Source: Paracoccus sp. (in: a-proteobacteria) (GTDB lineage: Bacteria; Pseudomonadota; Alphaproteobacteria; Rhodobacterales; Rhodobacteraceae). From it: a DNA stretch of 64,000 nucleotides. Shown here one piece after another: positions 46,491 to 56,393 of this stretch. The stretch spans positions 1 through 64,000 of the forward strand of contig NZ_JAUNTW010000004.1 in the NCBI RefSeq assembly GCF_030538495.1, in the 5' to 3' direction. Made by a program: the position numbers and the translations under genes. The notes beneath the pieces are model-generated. The model worked only from the letters and a program-made list of their open reading frames with translations, ran no database searches and was not told where the DNA came from. Position 1 is the first letter of the stretch; each line of letters begins with the position of its first letter.

Positions 46491-47110
46491 GGCAGGATCA
46501 CGGGCGGCGCATCGCGGGCGGGGGCCGCATCCGCCGCGCGCAGATACAGCGGCGCGGGGCGCGGGGCGTCGGGGCGCGTTGCCGCGATGTCGGCAATGGC
46601 GTGCGTCAGGGGCATGGCGGGCGCGACCACATGCCCGCCACAGCGCGCCGCGATCTGATCCGCGTGATCGCCCACGCAGCCCGCGCCTTGGGGCAGGGGG
46701 GGCAGGCTGTCCATGTCGCACAACACCGGCGCGTCATCCCCGACCTGCACATAAAGCCGCCCCTGCCGCGCATCCAGACTGGCCACCTGCGCAGCGGTGC
46801 CGTGGCGCAGCGCGTCCAGCGATGACACCCCCACGGCAGGGATGCCCAGAGACAGCGCCAGCCCGCGCGCCGCCGCGACCGACACGCGGATGCCGGTAAA
46901 GTTTCCCGGACCCACGCCCACGCCGATCACGTCCAGATCGGCCCAAGCCCGCCCCGCATCCGCCAGCACCTGTTCCATCATCGGAAACAGCGTCTCGGCC
47001 TGACCCTTGGTCATGTCCTGATGCGCCGATGCCACGATCCGCCCGTCTGACAGCAAAGCGACCGCGCAATGCGCGGCCGATGTGTCAAAACCCAGCGTCA
47101 GGTCAGGCAA
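46487..47110 (-). CDS. tsaB: tRNA threonylcarbamoyladenosine biosynthesis protein TsaB
   Basis: 207 aa. It opens LTLGFDTSAAHCAVALLSDG, with VGVGPGNFTGIRVSVAAARGLA, the TsaB ASKHA-fold signature. It partners TsaD (at 57322) and TsaE in making t6A37 on tRNAs. It overlaps nfu by 8 bases upstream and rimI by 4 downstream. Confidence 0.92.
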   Translation of the reverse strand: MPDLTLGFDTSAAHCAVALLSDGRIVASAHQDMTKGQAETLFPMMEQVLADAGRAWADLDVIGVGVGPGNFTGIRVSVAAARGLALSLGIPAVGVSSLDALRHGTAAQVASLDARQGRLYVQVGDDAPVLCDMDSLPPLPQGAGCVGDHADQIAARCGGHVVAPAMPLTHAIADIAATRPDAPRPAPLYLRAADAAPARDAPPVILP

Positions 47111-47663
47111 TGGGGCGCACCTCGATCACCTCGGGGATGTAGTGGCGCAGCAGGTTTTCAATCCCCATTTTCAGGGTCAGGGTCGAGGACGGGCAGCCCG
47201 CGCAAGCGCCCTGCATATGCAGATAGACGATCCCGCGGTCAAAGCCGTGGAACGTGATGTCGCCACCATCCTGCGCCACGGCGGGGCGAACGCGGGTGTC
47301 CAGCAATTCCTTGATCTGTTCGACGATTTCGGCGTCGGGGCCGCTGTGGTCGGCATGGCCCGCCGTTTCGGGGGCCGCGCCATCCATCACCGGCGCACCC
47401 GATTGGAAATGTTCCATAATCGCGCCCAGAACCGACGGTTTCAGATGATCCCACGGCGTGTCATCCGCTTTCGTCACCGTCACAAAGTCACGGCCCAGAA
47501 ACACGCCCGTCACGCCCGGCACCGCGAAAATGCGCCGCGCCAGCGGCGAACTTGCCGCGTCGTCCACAGTGGTAAAGTCCGCCGTGCCGCCGCCCAGCAC
47601 GGTTTCACCGGGCAGGAATTTCAGCGTGGCGGGGTTCGGGGTGGTTTCGGTCTGAATAAACAT
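47103..47663 (-). CDS. NifU-family iron-sulfur scaffold/carrier protein (Nfu)
   Basis: 186 aa. The N-terminal Nfu domain begins MFIQTETTPNPATLKFLPG. The C-terminal NifU-like domain has GGDITFHGFDRGIVYLHMQG and the cluster-binding CAGCPSS. It delivers Fe-S clusters to target proteins. First gene before tsaB-rimI. Confidence 0.92.
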   Translation of the reverse strand: MFIQTETTPNPATLKFLPGETVLGGGTADFTTVDDAASSPLARRIFAVPGVTGVFLGRDFVTVTKADDTPWDHLKPSVLGAIMEHFQSGAPVMDGAAPETAGHADHSGPDAEIVEQIKELLDTRVRPAVAQDGGDITFHGFDRGIVYLHMQGACAGCPSSTLTLKMGIENLLRHYIPEVIEVRPIA

Positions 47664-47712
47664 GCGCGGCCCTTTGTGTTTACTGGGGATATGGAGACGG
47701 GGACGCGCGGGG

Positions 47713-48168
47713 TCAAGTAATCACCTCAAGCCGGTCTTTCGACAGATCGCCCGGAACCAGCGTGATCGGCACCGACAATTGCCCCGGATCGCGCAGCAGG
47801 CGGTTGAACACCGGGTTCGGCCCGCCCTTTTCGACATTCAGCCCTAACGCGACGATGCCGATTTCGGGGTCGTCATTCACCTGCGCCAGCAATTCTTCGG
47901 CGGGGTCGCCTTCGCGGATGACCAGTTGCGCATCCACGCCGGGACGGTTGCGCATCCATTTGGCATACACTTCGTAATGCGATTCAATACGTTCGCGGGC
48001 CTCGGCGCGCATCAGATCGGCCACGCCGAAACCGTGTTGAATATCCTTGGTCGGGATGACGGCCAGAACGACGACGCCGCCGCCCGATTTCGACACCCGC
48101 ATCGCCGCGTATCGGATGGCGTTCAGACATTCTTTGCTGTCGTCCATCAGCACCAGAAACTTGCGCAT
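47713..48168 (-). CDS. Universal stress protein (UspA family)
   Basis: About 151 aa from the ATG at 48168 (an ATG three codons earlier is possible). The fold starts KFLVLMDDSKECLNAIRYAA, with VALGLNVEKGG near the nucleotide-binding end and VPITLVPGDL at the C-terminus. Usp proteins are cytoplasmic and stress-linked; the ATP-binding G-x2-G-x9-G motif is not clearly conserved. Confidence 0.87.
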   Translation of the reverse strand: MRKFLVLMDDSKECLNAIRYAAMRVSKSGGGVVVLAVIPTKDIQHGFGVADLMRAEARERIESHYEVYAKWMRNRPGVDAQLVIREGDPAEELLAQVNDDPEIGIVALGLNVEKGGPNPVFNRLLRDPGQLSVPITLVPGDLSKDRLEVIT

Positions 48169-48399
48169 AACCTGCATCTTTCCGTTGTTTCCGGGCCAGA
48201 GTGGCGCAGATACCCCCCGGACGCAAGCCGCCGCCCGCGCGCGAAGTTCGTGTTTTCAAGTCTGCGTGAATGTGCTAGCGCCTAAACTCTGACACTATTT
48301 TGACGGGCGCCTGACAGTTGACCATGCCGAACGTGATCCAATCACAGCCTGCGCAATCGACCCGGTCCGGCCTGTCTCTTGCCGCATGGTTTGGCGCAG

Positions 48400-49053
48400 A
48401 TGCCGGTCTCTAAGCGCATTTTTGACGTGGTTCTGGCGGCGGTGCTGCTGGTGCCGCTGTCGGTGGTGATGGCGGTTGTGGCCGTTGTCTTGCTGGTCGT
48501 CCAAGGGCGCCCGCTGCTGTATCGCGGGCAACGGATGCACAGCCCGACGCGCCGGTTCCGACAGCTGAAATTCCGCACGATGATCGCCGCCGATGGTGAC
48601 CGCGGCGCGACGGGCGGGGACAAATTGTGGCGCGTCACGCCGCTGGGCCATCTGCTGCGCCGCAGCCGCATTGACGAATTGCCACAGCTTTTCAACATCC
48701 TGCGCGGAGATATGAGCTTTGTCGGACCCCGCCCGCCGCTGCCGGAATATGTGGAACGGTTTCCCAATGTCTATGCGCAGGTGCTGAAAAGCCGACCCGG
48801 CGCGACGGGGCTGGCCACGCTGATTTATCACCGCCACGAAGACCGCATTCTGGCCCGCTGCCTGACGCCTCAGGCGACCGAGGCCGCCTATTACCGCCGC
48901 TGCCTGCCCACCAAGTTGAAAATCGACCTGATTTATCAACGGGAATGGTCGATGCGGCTGGATTTGTGGATCATCTATAACACCTTGCGCATCGTCGTTT
49001 ACAAAGATGAACGCCTGCGCCGGCCTGTGGCCCTGCGCCGGGGGGTATCATGA
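48400..49053 (+). CDS. Sugar transferase (polyprenyl-phosphate hexose-1-phosphate transferase family)
   Basis: 217 aa from the ATG at 48400. One N-terminal membrane helix (8-34) precedes the catalytic region, with KRIFDVVLAAVLLVPL, QLKFRTM, RRSRIDELPQLFNILRGDMSFVGPRPPLPEY and ARPG-like SRPGATGLA. These enzymes start exopolysaccharide or glycan synthesis on undecaprenyl phosphate. It overlaps the epimerase gene by four bases. Confidence 0.9.
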   Translation: MPVSKRIFDVVLAAVLLVPLSVVMAVVAVVLLVVQGRPLLYRGQRMHSPTRRFRQLKFRTMIAADGDRGATGGDKLWRVTPLGHLLRRSRIDELPQLFNILRGDMSFVGPRPPLPEYVERFPNVYAQVLKSRPGATGLATLIYHRHEDRILARCLTPQATEAAYYRRCLPTKLKIDLIYQREWSMRLDLWIIYNTLRIVVYKDERLRRPVALRRGVS

Positions 49054-49985
49054 CAGCGCGGTTTTTGGTCACGGGGGGCGCGGGCTTTATCGGCGGGCAT
49101 CTGGTGGCGGCCCTGCTGGCGCGTGGCGATCAGGTCGTGGTGGTCGATGACCTGTCAACGGGGCGCGCGGATAATGTGCCGCAACCGGCGCATCTGGTGC
49201 GCGGCGATATTCGAGACGCGGGCCTGATGCAGCGGCTGGTGGCGGGTGCGGATCGGATCATCCATCTGGCGGCCTGCGTGTCGGTGCAGCACTGCATTCA
49301 GGACTGGACCACCGGCCACAGCATCAATCTGGGCGGCACCATCACCGTATTTCAGGCAGCGCAGAGGGCGGGGAATGTGCCGGTGATCTATGCCTCAAGC
49401 GCGGCAGTCTATGGCGACCGGGGCGATGCGGTTTGTGCCGAAGGTGATGTTCCCGCGCCGATCTCGCCCTATGGTGCGGATAAGCTGGGCTGCGAACATC
49501 AGGCGCGGGCTATGGCGGCGGTGCATGGCGTGCCATCCGTGGGCTTGCGGTTTTTCAACGTCTATGGTCCGGGGCAGTCGCCCGATTCGTCCTATGCCGG
49601 GGTGATTTCGCGGTTTTGCGACAATCGCCGCGCCGGGCGGCCGCATACCCTGTTCGGGGACGGAGGCCAGACGCGCGATTTCATCCATGTGCGCGATATT
49701 GTCGCGGGGATTCTGCGGGCGGCGGATGTGGTGGGGCAGGGGGCGCAGGTGTTCAACCTCTGCGGTGGGCGTCCCACCAGCCTGCTGGAACTGGCCGCCG
49801 TGATTGACGCGGCCGCTGGGGCCGGGGCCACGCCGCTGGATTTTCAGGACGCACGGGCGGGCGATATCCGCCATTCGCGCGGCTGCGACCGGGCGGCGCA
49901 AGCGGGATTGGGCTTTGCCGCGCATATCCCGCTGGACGACGGCATCGCGGATTTGTGGCGTCACCTGAATGGATCGACGGGATAG
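49050..49985 (+). CDS. NAD-dependent sugar-nucleotide epimerase (UDP-glucose 4-epimerase-like)
   Basis: 311 aa extended SDR. The NAD motif is [11 protein letters not shown] (8-18), the Ser is in YASSAAVYG and the catalytic YGADK pair near 149-153, followed by [10 protein letters not shown]. It probably supplies a sugar nucleotide for the adjacent transferase. Its 3' end overlaps truA by 25 bases on the opposite strand. Confidence 0.88.
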   Translation: MTARFLVTGGAGFIGGHLVAALLARGDQVVVVDDLSTGRADNVPQPAHLVRGDIRDAGLMQRLVAGADRIIHLAACVSVQHCIQDWTTGHSINLGGTITVFQAAQRAGNVPVIYASSAAVYGDRGDAVCAEGDVPAPISPYGADKLGCEHQARAMAAVHGVPSVGLRFFNVYGPGQSPDSSYAGVISRFCDNRRAGRPHTLFGDGGQTRDFIHVRDIVAGILRAADVVGQGAQVFNLCGGRPTSLLELAAVIDAAAGAGATPLDFQDARAGDIRHSRGCDRAAQAGLGFAAHIPLDDGIADLWRHLNGSTG

Positions 49986-50737
49986 CCAACTCCGGTCAGA
50001 TACAGCCCCTGCGGCGGGCAGACCGGGCCGCAGGCGGCGCGTTCGCGCGCGGCCAGTGCTTCGGCCACGCGGTCGGGATGCCATGACCCCGCGCCCACCC
50101 GTTCCAAGGTGCCGACGATGGACCGCACCTGATTGTGCAGAAACGACCGCGCGCGCAGGGTGAACCGATATTCGCACCCCTGCGGGATGGCGTGTTCGGT
50201 GATGGTGATTTCATCAAGCGATTTCAACGGGCTGCGCGCCTGACAGATCGACGACCGAAATGTGGTAAAATCGTGATGCCCCATCAGATGCGCCGCCCCC
50301 GCCCGCATGGCGTCGATGTCCAGCGGGTTTGTCACCTGCCAGACCAGCCCGCGATCATGGGTCACCGGCGCGCGCCGTTGGATCAGCCGGAACAGATACC
50401 GCCGTTCCGTCGCGCTGAAGCGGGCGTGAAAATCATCATCCACCCGCGCCGCGACCAGCACCGCGACGGGGGCGGGCTTCAGGTGCCAGTTCAGCGCCTC
50501 GGCCAGACGAAAGGGATCCCAGTCGCGCGCCATATCCGCATGGGCGACCTGACCCGTCGCATGAACGCCCGCATCGGTGCGCCCGGCGGCGGCAATTCGC
50601 GCGCCTGCCGCAAAACCGGGGTCCAGCCGCGCGAGGGCGGCTTCGATCGCGCCCTGAACCGATGGCTGATCGGCCTGCGCCTGCCATCCGGCAAAAGGCG
50701 CGCCGTCATATTCGATCTGCAAGGCGTAGCGCGTCAT
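49961..50737 (-). CDS. truA: tRNA pseudouridine(38-40) synthase
   Basis: 258 aa. [16 protein letters not shown], the catalytic Asp in [26 protein letters not shown] and [13 protein letters not shown] are all TruA motifs. It modifies the tRNA anticodon stem. The end overlaps the convergent epimerase gene. Confidence 0.93.
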   Translation of the reverse strand: MTRYALQIEYDGAPFAGWQAQADQPSVQGAIEAALARLDPGFAAGARIAAAGRTDAGVHATGQVAHADMARDWDPFRLAEALNWHLKPAPVAVLVAARVDDDFHARFSATERRYLFRLIQRRAPVTHDRGLVWQVTNPLDIDAMRAGAAHLMGHHDFTTFRSSICQARSPLKSLDEITITEHAIPQGCEYRFTLRARSFLHNQVRSIVGTLERVGAGSWHPDRVAEALAARERAACGPVCPPQGLYLTGVGYPVDPFR

Positions 50738-51726
50738 TCGTCGCGGCGCGCCGGTTCGGGAATGGGCATGGACAGCAATTCGTCCAAGGTCTGAGCTTCC
50801 TGCCGTTCCAATGCCGGACGGTCGGCGGGGTCCACGGATGTGGCGGCCTGCGTCAGCCCTTCGCGCGCCAGCCGTTCGCGCAGCACCGACATTTCGATGT
50901 CCAAGGCGCTGCGGTCCCCGTCCAGCAGCCGATCCGCGCGGGCGATAAAGTCCCGTTCAAGATCGTCCAGAAACGATTCGTAGGCCGCGCGCGTGCCGGC
51001 GTCGCGCGTCTGCGCATAGAGATCCGCAAAGCGCACCGTCGCATCGCGCGCGCCCATCAGATAAACGCCCATATAGCGCCGCGCCGATGACAGCCCTGCC
51101 GGATTGTCGCGCACCCGGTCAAACAGGTGCTGCACCGTCGCCGCGAACATGCCGACGCGATGTTCCAGCCGCCGGTCGCCCGCGCGCTTGATCGCATCGG
51201 TCATTTGGGACAGGTAAGCGTCGCCTTCGTCGATCATGCGGTTGGCGCGGTCCTGTTGGAACGTGTCCACGCCGCTGGCGCCTTTGTCGCGCATCGGGTC
51301 GATCCCAAAGGCCAGCAGATGCAGCGCCAGCCCCGCGCCGCCGACCAGCGCGGCATCGGTCATCGCGCCGGGATCCGCGATGCCCAGACCCAAGCCCAGA
51401 CCCGCCAGCACCCCACCAAACAGCTTGCGCGGAATCGCCGGACGGCGGGCGGCGCGGCGCGCGTCATAGGCGGCCTGCGCGACCAGCCCTTCGCGGGTCA
51501 TCCACATGCCCGACGCAATCAGCCCAAACGCCGCCAGATCGCTGACCATCCCCGCCGCGCCCTGAAAAAACGCCCCAATCAACAGCGGCGTGGCGGCAAT
51601 CGTCACCCATTTCGGGCGTCCGATATGGGGGTGCTGCACCGGCGCGGGCGGGCGCGGCTGCGCATTGGGCAGGTTGTTTTTCAACAGGTTATCGGGCGAA
51701 AAGCGGCCACCCCAGCGTTGCGACAT
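50734..51726 (-). CDS. XpaC-like (5-bromo-4-chloroindolyl phosphate hydrolysis) family membrane protein
   Basis: 330 aa. The N-terminal region has two to four hydrophobic helices (about 40-80 and 105-140), and the remainder is a long helical soluble domain with many Arg/Asp/Glu. It resembles the XpaC family, named from a phenotype; the biochemical role is unknown. The stop overlaps the truA start (ATGA). Confidence 0.75.
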   Translation of the reverse strand: MSQRWGGRFSPDNLLKNNLPNAQPRPPAPVQHPHIGRPKWVTIAATPLLIGAFFQGAAGMVSDLAAFGLIASGMWMTREGLVAQAAYDARRAARRPAIPRKLFGGVLAGLGLGLGIADPGAMTDAALVGGAGLALHLLAFGIDPMRDKGASGVDTFQQDRANRMIDEGDAYLSQMTDAIKRAGDRRLEHRVGMFAATVQHLFDRVRDNPAGLSSARRYMGVYLMGARDATVRFADLYAQTRDAGTRAAYESFLDDLERDFIARADRLLDGDRSALDIEMSVLRERLAREGLTQAATSVDPADRPALERQEAQTLDELLSMPIPEPARRDE

Positions 51727-51732
51727 GATCCG

Positions 51733-51813
51733 TTACCCCACAAAGGACACATAGACCGTCAGCGCGATCAGCAGATAAAAGCTAAGCCGTTGCCGTGCAT
51801 TTACAGACATCAT
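51733..51813 (-). CDS. 26-residue predicted membrane peptide
   Basis: A 27-codon frame from the ATG at 51813, preceded by AAGGGGGCG at ideal spacing. The product starts MMSVNARQRL and continues with one transmembrane-length hydrophobic stretch to VSFVG. It ends 6 bases before the XpaC-like start. The strong ribosome-binding site and helix are the only evidence; a second ATG follows immediately. Confidence 0.6.
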   Translation of the reverse strand: MMSVNARQRLSFYLLIALTVYVSFVG

Positions 51814-51864
51814 CGCCCCCTTAGGCCGGTTTCACGGGTTTATATCGGTATATCTGCGCCGATT

Positions 51865-52854
51865 TCAAACGCTGTTGTTTGAAAACAGCCGTTCCAATGC
51901 GCGGGCCAGCGGCGCGGGATCGGGGATCGTCAGCCGCACCGGCAGGGCCAGCACCTTGGGCCGGAACGCGCGGGGCAGGCGGGCGGCGTCCTTTTCGGTG
52001 GTCACCAGTTGCGCGCGATGCAGCCGCGATTCCGTTTCCAGACGGGTCAGCAGCGCGGGGGTAAAGGGCTGGTGATCCTCTAACGCTTCGGCGCGGATGA
52101 TGTCGGCGCCAAGGTTGCGCAGGGTTGCGAAAAACTTTTCCGGGTGGCCAATCCCGGCAAAGGCCAGCACCCGATGCCCCTGCCAGTCAATCCCGGTTTG
52201 CAGCGGGGCCAGTTCGCCCCGAATATGCGGCGGACCTGCGGGCGCGCGGAACCGCGATTGCGCCGCATCCGGCCCGATGGACAGCAGCACATCCGCCCGC
52301 GGCAACCCTGCCGCCACGGGTTCACGCAGAGGTCCGGCGGGCAGGCACAGCCCGTTCCCGAACCCTTTGGCCGCGTCCACCACGATCAGCGACAGATCGT
52401 GATGCAGCGCCGGATCCTGAAACCCGTCATCCAGAATAATCGCCTGCGCCCCGGCCTGAGCCGCCGCGCGCGCCCCCTGAACCCGGTCATCGGCGACCCA
52501 AACCGGCCCAAACGCCGCCATCAACAGCGGTTCATCCCCGGTCTGTTCGGCGGTGTGCGCGCGTTCATCGACCCGCAGAGGGCCGCGTTCCGTCCCGCCA
52601 TAGCCGCGCGACACCACATGCGCCGCAATTCCGCGTGCGGCCATCAGCTGTTGCAGATAAATCACCGTGGGCGTTTTGCCGGTGCCGCCCGCATTCAGGT
52701 TGCCGACGCAGATCACCGGCACCCCGACCCGCGCGCGTGCGCCAGTCGCCAGCCGCCGCGCCGTCGCCCGCGCATAGATCGCGCCCAGCGGTTGCAGCAG
52801 CCGCGCCCGCAGCGTGGGCGGGGTGATATACCAAAAACCGGGGGCGCGTTTCAT
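51865..52854 (-). CDS. lpxK: Tetraacyldisaccharide 4'-kinase
   Basis: 329 aa. It starts MKRAPGFWY; the Walker [13 protein letters not shown] is near residue 55, then SRGYGG and [16 protein letters not shown] follow. LpxK phosphorylates the lipid A disaccharide at 4' in the inner membrane. The start overlaps the stop of the waaA-like gene. Confidence 0.93.
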   Translation of the reverse strand: MKRAPGFWYITPPTLRARLLQPLGAIYARATARRLATGARARVGVPVICVGNLNAGGTGKTPTVIYLQQLMAARGIAAHVVSRGYGGTERGPLRVDERAHTAEQTGDEPLLMAAFGPVWVADDRVQGARAAAQAGAQAIILDDGFQDPALHHDLSLIVVDAAKGFGNGLCLPAGPLREPVAAGLPRADVLLSIGPDAAQSRFRAPAGPPHIRGELAPLQTGIDWQGHRVLAFAGIGHPEKFFATLRNLGADIIRAEALEDHQPFTPALLTRLETESRLHRAQLVTTEKDAARLPRAFRPKVLALPVRLTIPDPAPLARALERLFSNNSV

Positions 52855-54011
52855 CGGTTGGTCCTGTTGTTGATGGTCGCAACGACCCGCTCCGCGATGC
52901 GCAGCACGACATCCGCGCCGCCGGTGCTGACGGTCCAGGCGTTGCTGGCCAGCGTGGCGATCAATTCCGCCTGCGTCAATTCCGCAACCGCCGTTGCCAG
53001 TTCATCGCCATTGCGGACGCGCCGCGCGGCATGGGCGCCGTCCAGTTGCTGCCACTCCGCCGCGTGGATTTCGGTAAACGGGCCGTGGATAATGGCCGAG
53101 CCAAGCGCCGCAGGTTCAAACGGGTGGCGCGTCTGGTCCAGCGGTCCCGACAGCGTGCCGCCCATAAATGTGACGGGGGCCAGCCGATACCACAGGCCCA
53201 TCTCGGTCAGGCCGTCGGTCAGGTAAACTTGCACGTCGTCTTCGGGTTCTTCGTCATGGTCGCGGCGGGCGACGGTCAGCCCCTGTTCGGTCACACGCGC
53301 GGCCAAATCGTCCATCCGCGCCCCATCCGTCGGCGCGATGATCAACAAGGCCCGATGCGACAGGCGCAGCGCCGCCTGATGCGCGGCCAGAACCGCCGGT
53401 TCTTCGGACGGGGGCAGGGCCGCGGCAAACCACGCATGACGGCCATCCATCTGTTCGGCCATCAGAACGCGTTCCGCTTCGGCGCAGCGCAGGGGTTCGC
53501 GGATTTCGGCAATCGGGCCGGTCATGGTTAACGCGTCAGCCCGCACCCCCATGCGCAGCGCGGCGGCGTGGCTGGCCGCATCAGGCAGCATCACATGCGC
53601 CACCTGCCGCAGCACATGCCGCCGCATCTGCGCCCGTAAGCCCCAGCCCTGCGCCGCATCCAGTCGCGATTCCGCCATGATGACAGGGATGTGCGCCGTC
53701 GTGCAGGCCGAGATCAACGCCGCAGGCTGCCCCGACCCGATCAGCAGCGCCGCCGCAGGCCGCGCGGTTGCGATCAGCCGCGCCATGCCCACGCTGTCCC
53801 GATCGGCCGCGTCCGAGGTTAACGCCACAATCCGCAAATCCGGCCGCAGCCGCAGCACTTGCCGTCGAATATGCGGTTCCGCCGCCGCACCATCGGGCGC
53901 CGTCGCGATGATCAAAGCCGGACCATCACCGGGCGGCACCGGCGGCAATGCACCCGCCGCGCCCCCCGTCAGATGCAGCCACAGCCCCAAAGGGCCAAGG
54001 CCCGCCGGCAT
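52851..54011 (-). CDS. Divergent Kdo transferase (WaaA/KdtA-like)
   Basis: 386 aa, a GT-B glycosyltransferase of the KdtA family by layout and by its DUF4170-waaA-lpxK context. It has [13 protein letters not shown] near residue 10, [36 protein letters not shown] and [25 protein letters not shown]. In known KdtA enzymes the first region reads HAASVGE with a catalytic Glu; here that Glu is not visible. It is also short and lacks the usual N-terminal anchor. It may be inactive, re-specialised or use another residue. Confidence 0.78.
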   Translation of the reverse strand: MPAGLGPLGLWLHLTGGAAGALPPVPPGDGPALIIATAPDGAAAEPHIRRQVLRLRPDLRIVALTSDAADRDSVGMARLIATARPAAALLIGSGQPAALISACTTAHIPVIMAESRLDAAQGWGLRAQMRRHVLRQVAHVMLPDAASHAAALRMGVRADALTMTGPIAEIREPLRCAEAERVLMAEQMDGRHAWFAAALPPSEEPAVLAAHQAALRLSHRALLIIAPTDGARMDDLAARVTEQGLTVARRDHDEEPEDDVQVYLTDGLTEMGLWYRLAPVTFMGGTLSGPLDQTRHPFEPAALGSAIIHGPFTEIHAAEWQQLDGAHAARRVRNGDELATAVAELTQAELIATLASNAWTVSTGGADVVLRIAERVVATINNRTNR

Positions 54012-54256
54012 CAGCCGCCCAGTTCGCCGGTCGGGCTGGCTTCGCGTTCTTCGTCGCGCAGGCGGTGCAGATGCGCGATGAAATAACGGGTATGCGCGCT
54101 GTCAACGGTGCGCTGCGCCTCGGCCTTCCAGGCGGCGTGGGCCGTGGCATAGTTGGGGAAAATGCCGACCATATGAATTTGGTCAGTGTCGCGGAATTGC
54201 GTGCCTTGCGGGTCGATCAGTTCGCCGCCGAACACCAGATGCAGCCGTTGGGTCAT
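54011..54256 (-). CDS. DUF4170 family protein
   Basis: 81 aa, soluble. HLVFGGELIDPQGTQFRD and VGIFPNYATAHAAWKAEAQRTVDSAHTRYF are family features. It is almost always found before waaA and lpxK in this group. No catalytic residue is obvious and the function is unknown. The stop codon shares a base with the following start. Confidence 0.87.
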   Translation of the reverse strand: MTQRLHLVFGGELIDPQGTQFRDTDQIHMVGIFPNYATAHAAWKAEAQRTVDSAHTRYFIAHLHRLRDEEREASPTGELGG

Positions 54257-54406
54257 GTGCCACCTTTCCCTGTTGAGTTGCGCCGGACCCTAGCGCCGGA
54301 TGCGTCCAAAATGAAGGACATTCCTGCGTCTGACGCGGATAAAAACGTGGGATTTTAATTAAGTGGAAAGGTTTTTGTGGTCGGGTGGCGGGGAAAGGGG
54401 ACTGCC

Positions 54407-54943
54407 ATGCGGATGATTCTGTGGGTGCTGGCGCTGATTTGCGCGCCGCTGATGGCCGTGGCGCAGGAATGTGCCACGGTCGAAAATGATCTGGACCGGC
54501 TGGCCTGCCATGATGCGGAATCGGGCCGAACGCCTCGGGTTGCGGTCGTTCCTGCCAAGGGTGCGTGGGCGGTGCAGGTCAAAACGTCCGATTTTGACGA
54601 CAGCATCAGCGTTTATCTGGGCGTGGATGCGGCGGAATCGTATCAATGCAACCGCTATGAAAAGGCGCGGGCGAAACTCTACGCCCGTTGTGATGAAAAT
54701 GCGACGGCGATTTTTATGGTAACATCCTGTTTTGCCTTGGACATTCAGGGTTGCGGGAATGTCGATATGCGTCTGGATAAGAACGTGGCCTTTGTCAGCG
54801 GGATGAGTGCCAGCCCGAATCTGCCCGGTGTGTTTGCGCCCGTGTCTCGCCCCCGCGCGGGATTCGCATCGGCCAAGGAAAACGATGTTGCAGCCGCTCG
54901 AGATAGAGCCCTTCTCGACGCCGGTCGATTCGAGTTCTTCTAA
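54407..54943 (+). pseudogene. 5' part of a VasI-like gene, broken by an insertion
   Basis: 178 codons from the ATG at 54407 (GGGAAAGGGG upstream). A signal peptide (to about residue 19) precedes ECATVENDLDRLACHD and the VasI-like domain with DDSISVYLGVDAAES and CFALDIQGCGNVDMRLD. After about residue 137 (MSASPN, near 54820) the homology-like pattern stops and an unrelated tail runs to the stop at 54943. The missing C-terminus is found at 55342-55506 in another frame, so the gene has been interrupted. The truncated product could still be made and secreted. Confidence 0.7.
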
Positions 54944-55058
54944 GGTTGTTTTACGACGCTTTTGGCTGATACCTAATCGCGCATGAAATATCGTAGCGGG
55001 CGCAGTTCCTGAAGGCACCAAAGCCTTTCGAGACAACAAACTGTAGGGTGAGTTATTC

Positions 55059-55298
55059 ATGCTCCGAAATGCTCTCGTTATTTTGGTTGCCCTCGCCCCC
55101 TTTGGTGCGGTTATTTTCCTGAATTATCAAAGATGGCGAAAACGCTATCAGTCATCTAGAGGGATAATTTCGTATTATTTTAGATATTCTACCGCCAGGA
55201 CCGAGACTGACGACACAACAGCTCTATACATCGTGAAGTCGTTACTGTGCGTCGTGTGGGCTGCCGCAACTATAGGCTTGCTGTGGGGCGCTAAATGA
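55059..55298 (+). CDS. Small two-helix membrane protein within the insertion
   Basis: 79 aa. Hydrophobic segments lie at about 5-22 and 58-76, separated by a basic stretch (YQRWRKRYQSSRG) and a Thr/Asp-rich region. GGGTGAG precedes the ATG. It has clearly lower G+C and different codon use from its neighbours, suggesting foreign origin. I recognise no family. It lies between the two halves of the broken VasI-like gene. Confidence 0.55.
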   Translation: MLRNALVILVALAPFGAVIFLNYQRWRKRYQSSRGIISYYFRYSTARTETDDTTALYIVKSLLCVVWAAATIGLLWGAK

Positions 55299-55341
55299 AT
55301 ACGAATTTTGCGCCCGGTGGATTTGAAGTTTGGTTTAATAA

Positions 55342-55506
55342 CCAAATCTCAGACTATATTCCCCTTCGCTCCTGAAACGCATATTCGGCAAAGACGAAAT
55401 GATCGTGCGTTTTACGCCGTTTAACGAAAGCCCGGTCACCGCGAAATTCAATATCACTGGATTAGAGGAGGCGATCAAGCCCCTGCGCGACAGCTGCGGT
55501 TGGTAG
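55342..55506 (+). pseudogene. 3' remnant of the broken VasI-like gene
   Basis: An open frame without a start codon or ribosome-binding site runs to the TAG at 55504-55506. It reads LLKRIFGKDEMIVRF, then TPFNESPVTAKFNITGLEEA and IKPLRDSCGW. This is the typical C-terminus of VasI-like proteins and belongs with the 5' part ending near 54820. Confidence 0.7.
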
Positions 55507-55683
55507 GGCGTTCCGTCGCATTTGTCTAAAATGCACCATATTCGGTGTTTGCGTGACCCGCGCCGGGGCGGTATGACCCACCCTAAGACGGTCAGAAGGC
55601 CGGGTCATCCGCAAAGGCGCCGTGGTGTGGTGTTGCCTGCGTGGACAGGTGGCCCCGGTTTATGGCCGGGGTCGCCAGAAATA

Positions 55684-56118
55684 TCAGCCGGGATGCGGCC
55701 CGTCCGTGACGCCAGCCAGTTCCATCATCACCGCCCATTCGTCGGGGGTGACGGGCTGAACCGACAAACGGCTGTTGGATGTCAGCGCCATACCGGACAG
55801 GCGGGGTTCGGATTTGGCCTGTTCCAACGTCACCGGATGGGGCAGGGGGCGGACCGCGCGCACGTCCACACATTCCCATTTCGGATCATCGGCCTTGCTG
55901 TCGGGATGGGCCAGGGCGATGACTTCGCAGATGCCGACGGCCTCTTTGCCGATGTTGGAATGGTAAAACAGGCCCAGATCGCCAATCTGCATGGCGCGCA
56001 TATTGTTGCGGGCCTGATAATTGCGAACGCCGTCCCATTCCTCGCCCGCATCGCCGCGCGCGACCAGATCATCCCAGCCGAACACATTGGGTTCGGATTT
56101 GAACAGCCAGTATTGCAT
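55684..56118 (-). CDS. EVE-domain protein
   Basis: 144 aa from the ATG at 56118. It opens [10 protein letters not shown] and continues with WDGVRNYQARNNMRAMQIGDLGLFYHSN, the PUA-like EVE domain (thymocyte nuclear protein 1 type), thought to bind modified nucleic-acid bases. The start overlaps the stop of the YciI-like gene (TAATG). Confidence 0.9.
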   Translation of the reverse strand: MQYWLFKSEPNVFGWDDLVARGDAGEEWDGVRNYQARNNMRAMQIGDLGLFYHSNIGKEAVGICEVIALAHPDSKADDPKWECVDVRAVRPLPHPVTLEQAKSEPRLSGMALTSNSRLSVQPVTPDEWAVMMELAGVTDGPHPG

Positions 56119-56393
56119 TACCCGATGACCTTTTTCCATTCGATCACCTGCACATCCGCAAACAGCCCCGCCGCGGCATAGGGATCATGCGCCGCCCAGT
56201 CCTGCGCGGTGGCCAGATCGTCGGCCTCGACCACGATCAGCGACCCGCACATCGCGCCGTTTTCCAGCAGAGGCCCGGCCATCTGCACGATGCCGGTTTC
56301 GGCGATATAGGCCAGATGGCGGTCGCGGGTGTCCAAACGGGTTTGCAGCGCGCCGGGATTGTCACGGCAGATCAGGGCGAACAGAGGCATCAT
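56118..56393 (-). CDS. YciI-like protein
   Basis: 91 aa dimeric alpha/beta-barrel fold. It has [26 protein letters not shown] with a conserved His and Asp in the active-site-like region, and [23 protein letters not shown]. Related to muconolactone isomerase folds; the reaction is unknown. It starts at the overlap with the gpsA stop. Confidence 0.9.
   Translation of the reverse strand: MMPLFALICRDNPGALQTRLDTRDRHLAYIAETGIVQMAGPLLENGAMCGSLIVVEADDLATAQDWAAHDPYAAAGLFADVQVIEWKKVIG

Noticed and set aside
54359..55060. Minus-strand 233-codon open frame covering the insertion edge
   Set aside because: Its product has no recognisable fold, it is antisense to the VasI-like gene and it lacks a ribosome-binding site.
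54820..55342. Intact insertion sequence
   Set aside because: No transposase frame, terminal inverted repeats or target duplication could be seen.
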